A DNA stretch of 64,000 nucleotides. Origin: Tomocerus qinae. Lineage: Eukaryota > Arthropoda > Collembola > Entomobryomorpha > Tomoceridae. The stretch covers positions 29,967,930 through 30,031,929 of the forward strand of contig CM034549.1 of assembly GCA_020055645.1 (NCBI GenBank), read 5' to 3'. The notes beneath the pieces were generated by a model, which saw nothing but the letters and a program-made list of their open reading frames with translations, made no database searches and had not been told where the DNA came from. The position numbers and the translations under genes are program-made. This document shows positions 49,570-61,978 of the stretch, piece after piece; the first letter of the stretch is position 1, and each line of letters begins with the position of its first letter.

Positions 49570-52500
49570 ATGGGAAGCTGGTTCAGTCGTCCTCCAAACG
49601 AAGTAGATGAGGCCGAAAATTCTCATCCTGCAGCATTTCGGTACCCACCTAAATGTGGTAAGCTTCTATTTTGGTATTTTTATTCTCATGTTTCCAATAT
49701 CGAATTATAATTTTTAGACTGTTAGGTGTTTCCACACGGTCTTAAATTACGCTGCAATGTGTTACACGGAAAATAACATACAAAGGAGAAAGACAGCTTT
49801 CTCCTATAGTCAATTAAGCTATCTTTCTCTTTCATGAACCTTTTTTTTACTTGCTTTGGCATGTATAAAGTTTTTAAATAATATTTGCTTCTCATTTTCC
49901 CTTTAACAACTATAATAATGAAGTTATGCTAAAAAATGCAAGCACAGGCAATAAGCATTATTTAAGTAAAGGATTATTTTCTTTCTGAAAAGAAAGTCTT
50001 ACTTAAAGTAAGAGAAAGTGTAAAAGTGACTAACCAAAGTGCTTTTTGCAGGGAATTTCTTCGGTAGTCATTTTATAATGGGCGGAGAAAGATTTGAGAC
50101 GCCTCAGCCAGAACAGTATCTTTTTGGAGAAAATAGTGATCTCAATTTCTTGGGTAGTAAACCAGTCCCGGTAAGATTTCAGTATTTTTATTGCCTGTAC
50201 ATATATAGTAGAAATACAAAATTTCATGATTTCGATAATATGGAAAGCGGTTTCTGAAATAAAACCATAAATTTTGTTTATGTTTCAGTTTCCTTATCCA
50301 GCTCCACAAACTAATGAACCAACAAAAACACTCAAAGCTTTAATAAATATACGAAAAGAATCACTTAAATTTGTCAAAGTTCTGACTCCTGCTGCAAGTT
50401 CTGAAACTCCTGTTCCAGTGGAACGCTCAAACTCGATACATTCTTCTGCGTCATCTCCGACTTTGTCGGTGACTACACCAAATAAGATCTCTATGACATA
50501 CAACATCGAATTCACATTTGACTGCGACTGTCGAATAGAAATTACAATTTTGTATTTCTGCACAGAAGAATTTACAGCAAATGGAATTAGGTAAGTTAAC
50601 GTGAATTTTGCATTACACTTTTAACGCTTATAAATACTAGGAAGGAAATAGCCTTTTAATAGTTTTAATATTCAAATCTTACCAAAGCTCTATGAATATA
50701 TTTTGAATCTATGTGCAGATACAAACCTAGGGATCCCAAACAAAGTTCAGAAACTGTACGTTTCAAGGCAGGTGCTAACCAAATATTTTCCCAAAGTGAT
50801 CATTTAGTCAAACCTTCTACATTCCCAGATTCCGACTTGCAATTTGACTTTGATAAAGAGGTGTACCCAATAGTTATACACTGTGTTGCTTTAGAAGGAG
50901 ACGGTAAGTTTCCGGTTCAAATCAATATTTAATAAGTTCTGACATATTGAATGTATTAATCTGACATCCTCATTTTGTGACCCTTTTAATACAGAACCTC
51001 GACAGTCGCACACAACGACAGCCACAGTTGACAAACATGCTGACGGCTCTTATGTGATTAAGCCTTTGAAACAAAAACTTTTCGTCGACGGGCTGACATA
51101 TCTTTTACAGGAGATTTATGGAATAGAAAACAAAAACTCGTCTAGAAAGGCTGATGATGATGATTCCGATGAAAATGCATCAGAGTGTGTGATCTGGTAA
51201 GCTTACGTTTCTGCATTTTCAAAAAACAGAATCGATTTAAAAAACAAAAAACAGACTTCAGTTTGCAAAGACACTGAGAATTAATTAACCCAATTTTGTA
51301 TTAGTATGTCGGATGTGCGAGATACCATAATTCTTCCTTGTCGACATCTCTGCCTATGTCATTCCTGTGCTGATTCTCTTAGATACCAGGTACACTCTGA
51401 ATTCTGACTTGTTGTTCATCAGATACCTTTGTGTATATAACTTATATGAATTTGAAACCTAAATGATACATTTTCTATGATTTGCAGGCAAACAATTGTC
51501 CCATTTGTCGAGCGCCTTTTAGGGCACTTTTGCAAATAAGAGCCGTGTATCGCATTCCGCCTGTACCCATGGAATACAATGCTCTTCCTCCAGAGGTTAT
51601 AATATAAACTATATACTGTAATGTATCATTGGATATTTTCTATACAAAAGTTTAGTTTCACTTATTTTTGTTTTGACATTTTGTGACAATACCGTAAATG
51701 TAGATGCCCGTAATTCAGATGAATGCGATTCCCGGTTACGAAATGGTTCCTTTGTTGGAAGCTCTCAATGGTCCTTATCAACCGTCTGAATATTCTGCCG
51801 TAGCAGCAGCTCACGAAGCTCGAAGGCAAGAGGCTGCAAGAGCATTAAATCCTAATGATGAATCTGGAGACAATACTCCAATAGCGATGACTGTAATGGT
51901 AGCTCCTTTGGAAACTGAAGAGGAAGCCAAAGAAAAGTTAGGCTCGGAAGCTTTGACGATTATAAGTGAAGTAGACAAGAAAGATTTTATATTTAAAATG
52001 AGTACAATGGGCAAAGGGGATTTGCGATCTCCCAGTGAGCCGGATGACGAAGAACATTTCAGTGAAGCTCCAGGAGGTGACGACATGCCAGATTTAGACG
52101 ATTTTACTCGATCTAGCTCTGCGAACAACGCTGCAATTATGAAAAGTCAATTTTCCCTGAATGATCAAATGTTGGAGGATGAGCAAGCTCTTCAGTTGCA
52201 AAGTATCGAGAGTAACCACACGAATCTTTCAATGATAGCTGCTATTGATGAATTCTCAGACGAGGAGGAGCAACCGGTGGATAAGGTTACTTTTTATGAT
52301 CTTTAGAATAGGAATAGATAATACAATTTGTATCGTGAGCTTACCGTCTTGCTGATGGGCATTTTTTACAACACTATCTATGCACTTTGCTCAATAGTTT
52401 CGTTTTGAGTCCCACATTCTCATTGAGCATGCAATGACTTAACTTTTTCAGAGAAGTATTGTTGGAGGCATGAGCGAAGGGCTGAAAAGTCTGCCGGATT

Positions 52501-52766
52501 CGTGCCCGGACTCAACACAAAGTACTCCAGTAAGATTATTAGATTGTAGAGACTCAATGAGTGGTACTCGCAGTTGGGGCGGCAACGGCGGCCGCTATAA
52601 AAGTCTTCCTACCACTCCCAGGCTGTCTGCAAGTGCTCCCGCTGTCCCTGGCACAGCTACCTCAACGTCTACACGTTCCAGTGGTGACTCTTTTACCTCC
52701 TCCAGCTCCACCAAACAACTTCTCCCTCCTCACCCGCCTACACCGCCACATACATCCTCACGTTAA
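49570..52766 (+). CDS. MGRN1: MGRN1/RNF157-type RING E3 ubiquitin ligase (mahogunin)
   Basis: Nine exons (49570-49657, 50052-50170, 50289-50590, 50719-50903, 50995-51196, 51305-51389, 51488-51595, 51704-52285, 52452-52766) encode 661 residues in a continuous frame. The N terminus MGSWFS fits the myristoylation-type start of the family. Residues 31-75 (GNFFGSHFIMGGERF..., NSDLNFLG) and the following substrate-binding domain (FPYPAPQTNEPTKTLKALIN, ISMTYNIEFTFDCDC) match mahogunin landmarks. A complete C3HC4 RING follows: C296, C299, C311, H313, C317, C320, C331, C334. After it come RAPFRALLQIRA and GYEMVPLLEALNGP, a family signature, then an acidic and Ser/Pro-rich tail. The enzyme transfers ubiquitin in the cytosol, with roles in endosomal sorting and receptor turnover in mammals. 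The eighth donor (GTTACT) is weak. If it is not used the protein ends 8 residues further, VTFYDL. MGRN1 and RNF157 are not separated in invertebrates. Confidence 0.93.
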
Positions 52767-53406
52767 TTTGTGTGTCTCCGTTTAGTTCAATTATTCAGCT
52801 GGTCAGTACTATCAGAACAGTACTTATACGTACCTAACTGATATGCTTATTTATATTCTACCTGTATGTGTATGAGTATGACCTAGGTATTATATTATAT
52901 TGTCTTTTATTAATGTTCACCTATACGCAGGAACCCGATCGAACCTCGTTAAGAATCTTTTACCACTAAACGCACTCGAATTTGCAATTATTTACTAAAG
53001 TTTGCATTTATTACGGTTGTTTTTGTACATCACATTACTAACGTAAAATAATTAATTCGTGTTATTGTTCGCATTCATTGCTTTATTAAATATAGCAAGC
53101 TATATGTGACGCATTTCACAGTTACCATTTGTTGCTTCGTCAGTGATGAGACATTTTATGATTATTGTTTTGACTGTATGGAAATAGTGAAGAATAACTA
53201 ATAATTAACTAATAACAGTTCGTAATATGTTAGTATCTAAAATAGTTGAGTATGATGTACTAAGTAAAAATCTAAAAAATGAATTGCATACACTACAATT
53301 GGTTGATTTGTTGTTGGTAGAAGTATCAATTTGTATTTTGTATGCAGTTATATCATAAGTAAGTAATGGAATAGCATCACAATAATATTGTATCAGAATC
53401 AGAGTT

Positions 53407-53412
53407 AATAAA
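53407..53412 (+). terminator. Candidate polyadenylation signal AATAAA of MGRN1
   Basis: AATAAA is 641 bp after the MGRN1 stop and 41 bp before the last codon of the convergent TWNK gene. Use of this signal would make the two transcripts' ends touch or overlap. Confidence 0.45.
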
Positions 53413-53452
53413 TATTTCTGTGAGTTCAATTTTAAGAAATGATTTCTTAGTG

Positions 53453-56309
53453 TTACTGTTTTATGGTCACTGTTGCCTCAGGACGCTCGCGCTGCTTCTT
53501 TTTTCCAGAAAAGCTGAGACTTTCCTTGTCAAATTCCAATGCAAACATACCTAAGTCACCACTAAATCTATTTTTAGTCAACTGTAAATACTTTTTCCCT
53601 CTAGGAGATGTCAGTCTTCGATCCTGCAAGATCAAAATATTGTCCGCTTCTTGAGATGCTTTTGCTCCTCCGAAAATAGAGTTATTGGACAATTCAATAT
53701 TAGTTTCTTCCTGTTAAAAATAATCACATAGAGAACCCAACACAGGAATAAATACATTGTATGGATACTTTTCACTCAGAAAAATAATAACTACCTTTCT
53801 GGGGTGCATAACTAAGCTAACGTGGCAATTACTAAAAGTTGCAAATTTTCTGAATGCTGCGACTATCAAATCTTGTTTCCAAAATCGATCACCCGATGTT
53901 GTCTCCGAAACTCCAAGCATGAACTGCAGATTGTCTACAACGATATGAGCAATGTCATAAACGTAGGCAGCGTGAGTCATAGTCTACATATTCAAAAATA
54001 TCATTCATCCATTATACATTTCAATCATTTGAATCAAATGACGACATTTTAATATAATTAGGCATTGTCTCACGTCTAAAACCGCTTTGATATTCTGTTG
54101 TCCATGAAATGTCATGAAATACATTGGAATTTGTTCGAACTGATCAGCCCATTTGTCGTACTCATTCATGTGTTCTTCCAAATTTTTTTCAGCAAATTGT
54201 GTTAACATTGTCTTGGCTAAACGTACGTTTCGAATTTCGAAACTTCCCCATAATGTATTGACCTATAGTAAAGTTTCCAATAGAATTTCAATCCTAATAT
54301 TTGCGTAATTATTTTTCAATTTTATGTTGGTATTCAGAATAAAACATACTCCTTGCATGCAGAGGTCTAAAGAATATTCACTCATAAATGTTGTTTTTCC
54401 TGACCCAGTTGTCCCTAAGTTATAAAACAAAATAAATTACGTTTTAAAATACTAAAACAGTATAATATTGTAAGCAAATTGACAGTACTAATATTGAAAT
54501 GTTGTAAGAGAAATACGTACCGGTTAAAATAGTCAATTCGCCTCTGCGATGTCCTTTCATTAATTTATTCAAATAAGGATACCGGGTCCACTTTACCCCC
54601 GCAACCTGTACAGAAAACAAGTATAGCAATATTTTAGACTCAAGGTTGATTTGTTCCAAATAGGTCAATAACGATATAAATTACCTGATCACAATTATTT
54701 AATTCTGAAAAAACTTCCTCTCTTAATTTAGAGAATGTTGTGATGGCTTTATGTTCCATAGTTTGAGCTGCGCTATAGATACTAGCAAGATTTAATTTAT
54801 TCTGAAGAGCAATGAAAGGGGAAGGATGGTGTTCTTCGGGACGGACAAGTCGACACCTTTTCTCTCCAAGTTTTTTGCCGAATGTCTTAGCAGTTTCCCA
54901 AGATTGGAGATTATTCCCAAACCAGATAGTGATTTCATGGAAGTGTTCAAGCTTTGGAAGATATTCTTGAGGCAAATGATTAAATCCTTATAAAACATCA
55001 CACATATATTAGTGATCAAGTGATGCTAACAAAAAATTCCACAGAACGCAAGTAAAAATACTTATAGACATACGAGGTGGCAAGCTTAAACTTGCATGGC
55101 TAGACGAAGAAGCTACACTGAGAACATCCAATGCGGAAGTGACTAGAGTGATTTGACGACTTTTAGATGACAAAGAAAACGAATTGAGAACACTTTTCCA
55201 CCCAAACAATTCATTACAGCTTTTAGGAACATTTGTTTCTTCAATCCTGCCAGTCTTTTCTGAAATGCTAATTAAAGTATAACCTAACAATTTTTTATCA
55301 ATACTGAATATAGGAAGATAGATTTGGCCTGCTTCTGCATTACACCTTCCTTCATATCGCTCAAAAGCTGACCGTTTCAGCTCCTGAAATTCAAACAAAA
55401 GCATACATTTTACTATTTACTAGTACTTACATACGGGATACTATCTTATGTAAAGAAATTCTTTAAATTACATCAAATTGAAACTTTTGGGATATTTTAG
55501 ACCATTCTTCTTCTGTTAGTTTCGCTATCTCTTCAGAATTTGCTTCAATATCGCTTAGCTTTGATGTAGCTTTCAGAGAATGTGCCTCTTCGGATTTTAA
55601 AAAATTAAGAGAACTTTTGGTGAATGATTGTCCGGATTTTGACAGCATAATCAAGTCCTGTAAATTTTTCCATGTTCCCGTAATTCGGCAATTAAGGCAT
55701 ACAAAATATCCTGAAAAGTAAACAAAATCATATATTATACTTTATTAAACATTGTTGGCACACAATTTTTTACATAAGAGTTCCTTGAAATAGACCTGTA
55801 GTTTTATTGATGTAAAGATTTCCCCCTCCCCACAATATCATTTTCTTCTTCTTCAATGGCTCCCGTTTACAAAATAAGCAATCTACATGCAAACAGGTAT
55901 ATCCATCTTCAAAAGTGATTTCATGTCGTTTTAAGAATCGTTTAATCTCGGTCAGGCTAACAGGTTCGAAGCCGGAATCTTCATTCGGTGAGCGATCATC
56001 ATGCAAATATCTTGGCTGAAAAGTTATTTTGGAAGATCTGTATGCATGGTTTGGCTTTGTACCGTAAAATCTTAGCGGAGATAGCATCGTACTTGCATTT
56101 TCCCCAAGAAAGGGAGTTGCATATCTTGTCGAAACAATATTAGCTTGATTGAATACGACCATAGCTTTCTCAGAATTGCATTTATTATGATAAGTTTGAT
56201 ATAAAAGCGACTTTTGTTCAGTGTGTAAACGAGATCTCCTAAATGATTGCGGTGGAGTGGTGAAATTTCTTGAACACCACATAAATACGCGGTGTACAGA
56301 AAGGTTCAT
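53453..56309 (-). CDS. TWNK: Mitochondrial replicative DNA helicase Twinkle
   Basis: Nine minus-strand exons (56309-55796, 55710-55472, 55383-55074, 54986-54685, 54605-54521, 54414-54350, 54262-54074, 53983-53795, 53710-53453) encode 716 residues. The basic, Ser/Arg-rich start ([20 protein letters not shown]) suits a mitochondrial targeting peptide. An N-terminal primase-like part has C144-x2-C147 and C176-x2-C179, a possible zinc ribbon. The helicase part holds [14 protein letters not shown]-like sequence, Walker [10 protein letters not shown] (484-492), [24 protein letters not shown], Walker B-like [10 protein letters not shown], the arginine-rich HPRK, and [17 protein letters not shown], all in the order of Twinkle and phage T7 gp4. 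It unwinds mtDNA ahead of DNA polymerase gamma in the mitochondrial matrix (family knowledge). Exon 1 ends at ACAG|GTCTAT; reading on would stop after seven more codons. The gene is convergent with MGRN1 and divergent from DDX54. Confidence 0.94.
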
Positions 56310-57050
56310 TTTTTAAGTATAACGATGTGCCAGTGCCACGGTCTTCCACATAACACAATTGTCTTAATATCACTGGATAGGCCATACCACTCAATTGACT
56401 CAATACATTACTAAATTACGTAGAAAAATTTTGTCTCGGAAAGAAATAAAGAATCTTACTAAAATTTCGGTTTTCAACACAATGCAAATTCCTTCCCATG
56501 GACCGCTTTCACCGTATTACGCTCCCGCTATAATTTCTGACTTCTTGTCCCAAGTAAGTACAACCAAGTAATCTCTAAACTGCCTGATATTCCTCGTGCA
56601 CAAATACAAAATAGACGAAGACCGCGTACGATTGATTTCCTACACGTGCTGAACTGCCTGCGAGAAAAATTTTGACAATACAAAAAAGTGCTAAATTATA
56701 TTATTATTTATACTAACAATTTTCAAGGTAAGGACTTTTCATATTAATTTGCTTCGAAATACATTACTTCAGTTATATCGGTAATGAATTTATTAGTTAA
56801 GGTATTTCATATTTTTCCTAAAGCAATCCCCAAAATGATTTTTAATATCCTTCAGAGTATTTCAGATCAGAGGTTTTTGAAGGTTGGAAATCAAATAACT
56901 ATAAATATTATGTATCTTAAAGATGTTTACATAAAGCTGTCCTTAAAACTATTAAAAATCTTCTTTATATTGATATTACTAAACTTTCTACAGGATTTTG
57001 TGCTGCCCACTCAGTGGTCCATTACTATTGACTGCTAGTGAATTTCCAAA
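56310..57050. promoter_or_regulatory. 741-bp divergent promoter region of TWNK and DDX54
   Basis: The start codons of TWNK (minus) and DDX54 (plus) face away from each other across 741 bp, so both promoters and 5' UTRs must lie here. No TATA box or known motif was assigned. A likely 5'-UTR intron of DDX54 occupies 56554-56993. Confidence 0.6.
56482..57038 (+). CDS. Possible spliced upstream ORF in the DDX54 5' leader (38 codons)
   Basis: ATG at 56482 opens 24 codons (MQIPSHGPLSPYYAPAIISD...) that end exactly at a perfect donor, CAA|GTAAGTA (56553/56554). The best acceptor downstream, TTTCTACAG (ending 56993), continues in the same phase for 14 codons (DFVLPTQWSITIDC) to a TAG at 57036-57038. 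This stop is 12 bases before the DDX54 ATG. I do not recognise the peptide. It may be a translation-regulating uORF, a small separate protein on a bicistronic mRNA, or chance. The donor and the phase agreement are seen directly; transcription is inferred. Confidence 0.35.
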
Positions 57051-60000
57051 ATGAAATTCGTGAAGAAATTGAAGCGGCTGGGGAAAGGAAAACAGCAGAA
57101 AGAAAAGCGTCCCAATCGAAAGCCGAAAAATGTCAAAGATTTTGAAGAAGAGGAGAGCGATCACGAAGCTGGGGAGGAGAATATAGTTCCAGTTGGAAAT
57201 GCTGATGAAAACCAGTTTGAAGAAGAAGAAGATGACGCTAATGGGTGGAAGAAAAAAAAGAAGAGTGGTGGCTTCCAGAGTATGGGCCTAAGTCCTTTGG
57301 TTTTGAAAGGAATCTTGCGAAGAGGCTACAAAGTACCTACTCCGATTCAGAGAAAGGTTTGCAAAATCATATGTTGAGATTGCAGTGCATTTTTGAATCT
57401 ATTTAATATCCTGAATCCTGAAAATGGTGATCAAATATCACTCCTAAAAACATATTTTGATTATTTGACAGAGTATTCCGATAATTTTGGAGGGTAAGGA
57501 TGTAGTGGCTATGGCAAGAACTGGAAGTGGGAAAACAGCAGCTTTTCTTATACCTCTTTTTGAGAAACTACAGGTGAATAAAATCGGCGTGGGTCATATT
57601 GCAAAATTCCCAAGGGCATTAATTTTGTCCCCCACCAGAGAATTGGCTACCCAAACTATGAAGTTTTTCCGAGAAATAGGGAAGTTTCTTAACTTGAAGG
57701 TAGTGTCGGTTCTTGGAGGAGATTCGATGGAAAGTCAGTTCTCTGCTCTACATGAGAAACCGGATGTCATAATTGCAACTCCTGGACGATTTATGCATCT
57801 TTGCGTGGAGATGAACTTTAAACTTGATGGAGTTGAGTACATTGTATTTGATGAAGCAGATAGGTTGGTCAATTTTCCTTAGTTCTCTAATACTATTTAA
57901 TACTCCGTCAAATATAATTAAGATTATTTTTAAGTACATATTATTTCTTATTTGAGAATTAAGCAGCTTTACAAAATATATTTCGTTGCAGATTATTTGA
58001 AATGGGATTTGGCGAACAATTATCTGAAATTATAAAGAGACTCCCGGACAGTCGTCAAACCGTTTTATTTTCAGCAACGCTCCCTAAACTTCTAGTAGAT
58101 TTTACTAAAGCTGGACTTCATGACCCTACTTTGATAAGGTAAGGTATCCAATATTTGCCAACATATCTAACATTTAAAAGTGATCCATGAATATTAAAAT
58201 CCAAGCAATCGATTGCAATCGTTGGATGTCAATGTTAATCATTAACATTTGTATGTTTGTATTCAGATTGGATGTTGATACGAAACTTTCGGAACGATTG
58301 AGTCTTCAGTACCTAGGTTGCCGTTCAGAAGACAAATTGGCAGTATTACTGTATTTGTTAAAAAATGTGATCGATGAAAGGGATCAGACATTAGTGTTTG
58401 TTGCTACCAAACATCACGTCGAGTTTTTACATCTGGTTCGTCGAAATATTATTTTGATTCATTATGTGTATTGTGTGTCTGTCTGTAAGCTGTGAGACCA
58501 TGGTAGGTAACTTAAAACAGTGTCTTACATACCCAAGTGAATATGGAACAATTTATTTATGGAATACTGTTTAATTAATGTTTATGCAACCCAATCTCTT
58601 TTCATCTTAATAACCGCATGTATGATTCATGCTCCAAAATTTTGTACGTAAATAGCATGCTATTCAAGCTTATTCCCTATTCAAGTTAATGAAATGACGA
58701 CCATTTATTGAAAATCATTAAAAAACAAATTGCCTGTGACATAATGACACAACAATGCTGGTGCTTATATTTTATAAATATGACATCCCTTTTCAAAAAT
58801 TCTGTTAAATGTTTTCTGTTAACTTACTACCTGGAGTTGCTGAAGTTAGATTAGTAAATATAATAATGCAATTAGAATGGAACTATAATATGGTGTAATA
58901 TTATGGCAACTTCAATATAAATGAACTCAACTCTTACAGTTATTAGAAGAATCGAATATTTCAAATTGCTACATATACTCCAGCCTGGATGCTTCAGCTA
59001 GAAAAATATCTCTTGGCAAATTTCGCAGTGGCAAAACAAACGTAATGATAGTGACGGATATTGCTGCTCGAGGCATTGATATTCCTGTGCTGGACAACGT
59101 TATTAATTTCCACTTTCCTGCTAAACCTAAACTGTTTATGCATAGAGTTGGTAAGCTTAATATTTTTATTTTATCTGAAGTCATAAACCTATATCAAGTA
59201 AGTAAGCTTTAACAAAGTAATAAGATTTAACACTTATAATTTATTTAACAGGTCGTGTTGCTAGAGCTGGAAGAAGTGGCACAGCGTACTCCATCGTTGC
59301 TCCCGATGAAGTTGCATTTATGTATGATTTACATTTGTTCCTTGGGAAGCCCTTAAAATTTACAGATAACGAATCATCTGGTAGCAACTCTGTATCTGTA
59401 GGTCGTCTCCCTCAAGATCTTTTGAATGAAGAAAATAGTTTTGTAAAACAGCTGTTAGAAATCAAATTTGACTTGGTACGTTTTGTTGCTGCATTTATGC
59501 TATTTATTGAGTTTATATTGTAGATTATGGAGTTGGAGGTTATGACTTTATACCTTCATGGCCAGTGCAGTGGCCGTAGTACTACAGAGTACAATGGTAT
59601 CATTTTCGTCGGTATTATGAGTATTTGTCGTTGTTATTGCTCGTTTTCTAACTTTTTTTTGATTTGATGATGTTTAATTTCAGGCTGGCTTGAATAAAGT
59701 AAGCAGAAATGGTTACGCACAATATTTAAAGAGTAGACCTAATGCATCCACGGAGAGTAATAAGCGAGCCAAAGGTATAGAAGTGTCACATCTTCCTATT
59801 CATCCGATGTTTCAAAGCAGAATAAATGCAGACCCGATGGAAAGTTTAATTTCTCAAATGCAAAGCTACAGACCTCATTCGGTAAGTGTGTATGATATGA
59901 CGAACAAATTTCTAAACTAGATTTAACTGTTGGATACATCACAAAGAGGTAATTAATTAAATATGTGACCCCTCTAGACGATATTTGAAATTGGTCCTAA

Positions 60001-61085
60001 AGCTGGATCAGAAACTCATAGAATAATGAAATTGAAAAGACAAAGAGATCAAACGGTTGTTGAAAAGTACCGAAGTGGTAAAATTGGTGGTCCAGATGCC
60101 ATGGAAGATGAAGATCAGTCAGGGACAGGGAAAAGGGACGAGGAAAATTTTATCCATTATCTACCTAAAGATCATCATACAGAGTCTGGGTAAGTTACGA
60201 TGAGTGTAATATAATTATGATTGCAAGAGATGATTGCATTGTGTTCATATTTATTGTACCCTAGTGTTGCTTAACTTTGAGTCTTAGCTATTGTTTGTTG
60301 GTATACCGCCTAGCACGCACAAAAGCGTGGTATTCCGAGATTACGAGTCCAGATACTTACAATTATAATAATTTCTCTCAGTTTATCTGTTGGTACGACC
60401 TTCGACAAGCAGGTTCAAGATTCCGTCATGGATCTCACGGGTGATGACTCAGACAAGCTAAAGAGCCAGAGGAACATGCTCAAGTGGGATAAGAAAAAGA
60501 AGAAGTATGTATCGGTGGGAAAAGTAAGTTATTGTTAATTCTCTCCTATGGAACAGTAATTATGAACGAGATAATTTACCACTTTGTACTGACTTGATCA
60601 TGTGCATGGACATTTACAAGAATTTCAACTCGCCATATGCCATGTTCATTTGATTTTTTCTGTGAGTCATACTTTGTATAGACAGACGCCTAAAATCTCC
60701 TATCTTAACCCGTGTGAATTTTTTATTTCAGGATAGCCACACTAATGCTAAGAAAATAAAAACTGAGTCAGGATCCTGGATATCAGCTTCCTACAAAAGT
60801 AACCGATACAAAGCGTGGAAAGAGAAGTCTAAAGTTGAAAAACAAACGGAAGGCGATGACAATGAAAATGATGATGATGATGATAATTTTAGTCAAAAAC
60901 CTTTTCAAGATTCTAATCGCAAACCAACGTTTTCTAAAAAACTAGTAAAAACAGGGAATGCTGCTCCTAGAGGAACTGTTGAGAAGAAATCTATGCGCTT
61001 CAAGTCGGAAATTAAAAGACCTGAGCAAATTCTTAAAAGTCGAAAAGACAAAGAGAAAAAGATGATGCAGAACTCTAAAGCCTAA
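57051..61085 (+). CDS. DDX54: DDX54/Dbp10 DEAD-box RNA helicase, C-terminally truncated by a transposon
   Basis: Ten exons (57051-57356, 57472-57863, 57992-58138, 58267-58435, 58940-59150, 59252-59475, 59684-59881, 59978-60189, 60382-60523, 60732-61085) encode 784 residues. After a basic and acidic N terminus come the Q motif ([12 protein letters not shown]...PTPIQ, about 72-99), motif I ARTGSGKT (117-124), PTRELA, TPGR, DEAD (229-232), SAT (260-262), [12 protein letters not shown] and [13 protein letters not shown] (406-418). The later [25 protein letters not shown] and [15 protein letters not shown] segments are typical of the DBP10 C-terminal domain. The enzyme acts in the nucleolus in large ribosomal subunit assembly (known for yeast Dbp10 and DDX54). 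The last exon is interrupted after codon 783 by a 917-bp inverted-repeat element that supplies one Ala codon and a stop. The original tail persists at 61999-62107. The helicase core and DBP10CT are intact, so activity may remain. Confidence 0.95.
61076..61078. repeat. Target-site duplication TAA, left copy
   Basis: TAA at 61076-61078 precedes the element, and TAA at 61996-61998 follows it. A TAA/TTA duplication is the mark of PIF/Harbinger transposition. Confidence 0.8.
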
Positions 61086-61095
61086 ACTAAAGTCG
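61079..61095 (+). repeat. Left terminal inverted repeat of the element
   Basis: AGCCTAAACTAAAGTCG, exact reverse complement of 61979-61995. Its TAA at 61083-61085 is the stop codon now used by DDX54. Confidence 0.93.
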
Positions 61096-61978
61096 AATAT
61101 TTAAGTGAGTTTCAAAGTTTACGTTCACGATCACGTTTGAGCGAAATGTGACGGAATAGTTATAGTTTACTGTTTGGTTACTTTAGTTGTCGTTTCATTT
61201 CCAGTTTAAAATATAAACTGAATGCTCCGTGGCTATACTTCAATTTTACACAACGGCAACTGGAGCTAAACTTAAACTGAACACTCTCGTAGCTATACTT
61301 GACGATCACCGATCTCGATAGACCAAAAAGTAAAATGTGGCCAGCGTTTATTATTATTACCTTCCAATTCCATTTGTGAAGCAATCGAAGACCACGCGTT
61401 GACTTTTTTTAAATGATCTTTATAGCTCTATCACTTTTATCATACAGATATGGATGCTCAATTACCACAGTTATCAGTTTTTCTTCGATTTCTACAGTAT
61501 CGTTATTTGTAGACATTTTGATTGAAATTTAAATCCTTTTTCTTGATTGTCCGAAATAATATCGATGATGCAAAAATGGAAGACAGCAAACAGACAGGTA
61601 GATCAGTTGATTTGAAACATAATGGCAACTTGCAATCGCGTCTTGTAGCAGAATTCTGCTTCGCCATTGGTCAAAAGCATAACTGAATACGTTTCGATCA
61701 GTTTCCAAATCGGCTGCCGTTGGGTTGTTGAAACGTGATAAGTTTCGAGAAACTGTAATTAAACTGGATCGGAAACTGAACAGTATAGTTACGACAAAAT
61801 GAAAATGGAACCACAACGCAATCTCACCGTGATCGTGATCTGAACAGTATAGTTACGGGAAACTCATCGGTAACTGAAACTAACCTTAATCATGAACTAA
61901 AACCAAATAGATACGGACAGTATAGTTATGAAATCATGAACTACACCGTGAACTGACTAAGTTTTGCCTTCAAACCTG

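Noticed and set aside
56784-57038. 84-codon open frame upstream of DDX54
   Set aside because: Most of it lies in the predicted 5'-UTR intron; only its last 14 codons belong to the possible spliced upstream ORF.
61529-61816. 95-codon minus-strand frame inside the DDX54 transposon as a transposase remnant
   Set aside because: No DDE-type or Harbinger motif seen in it.
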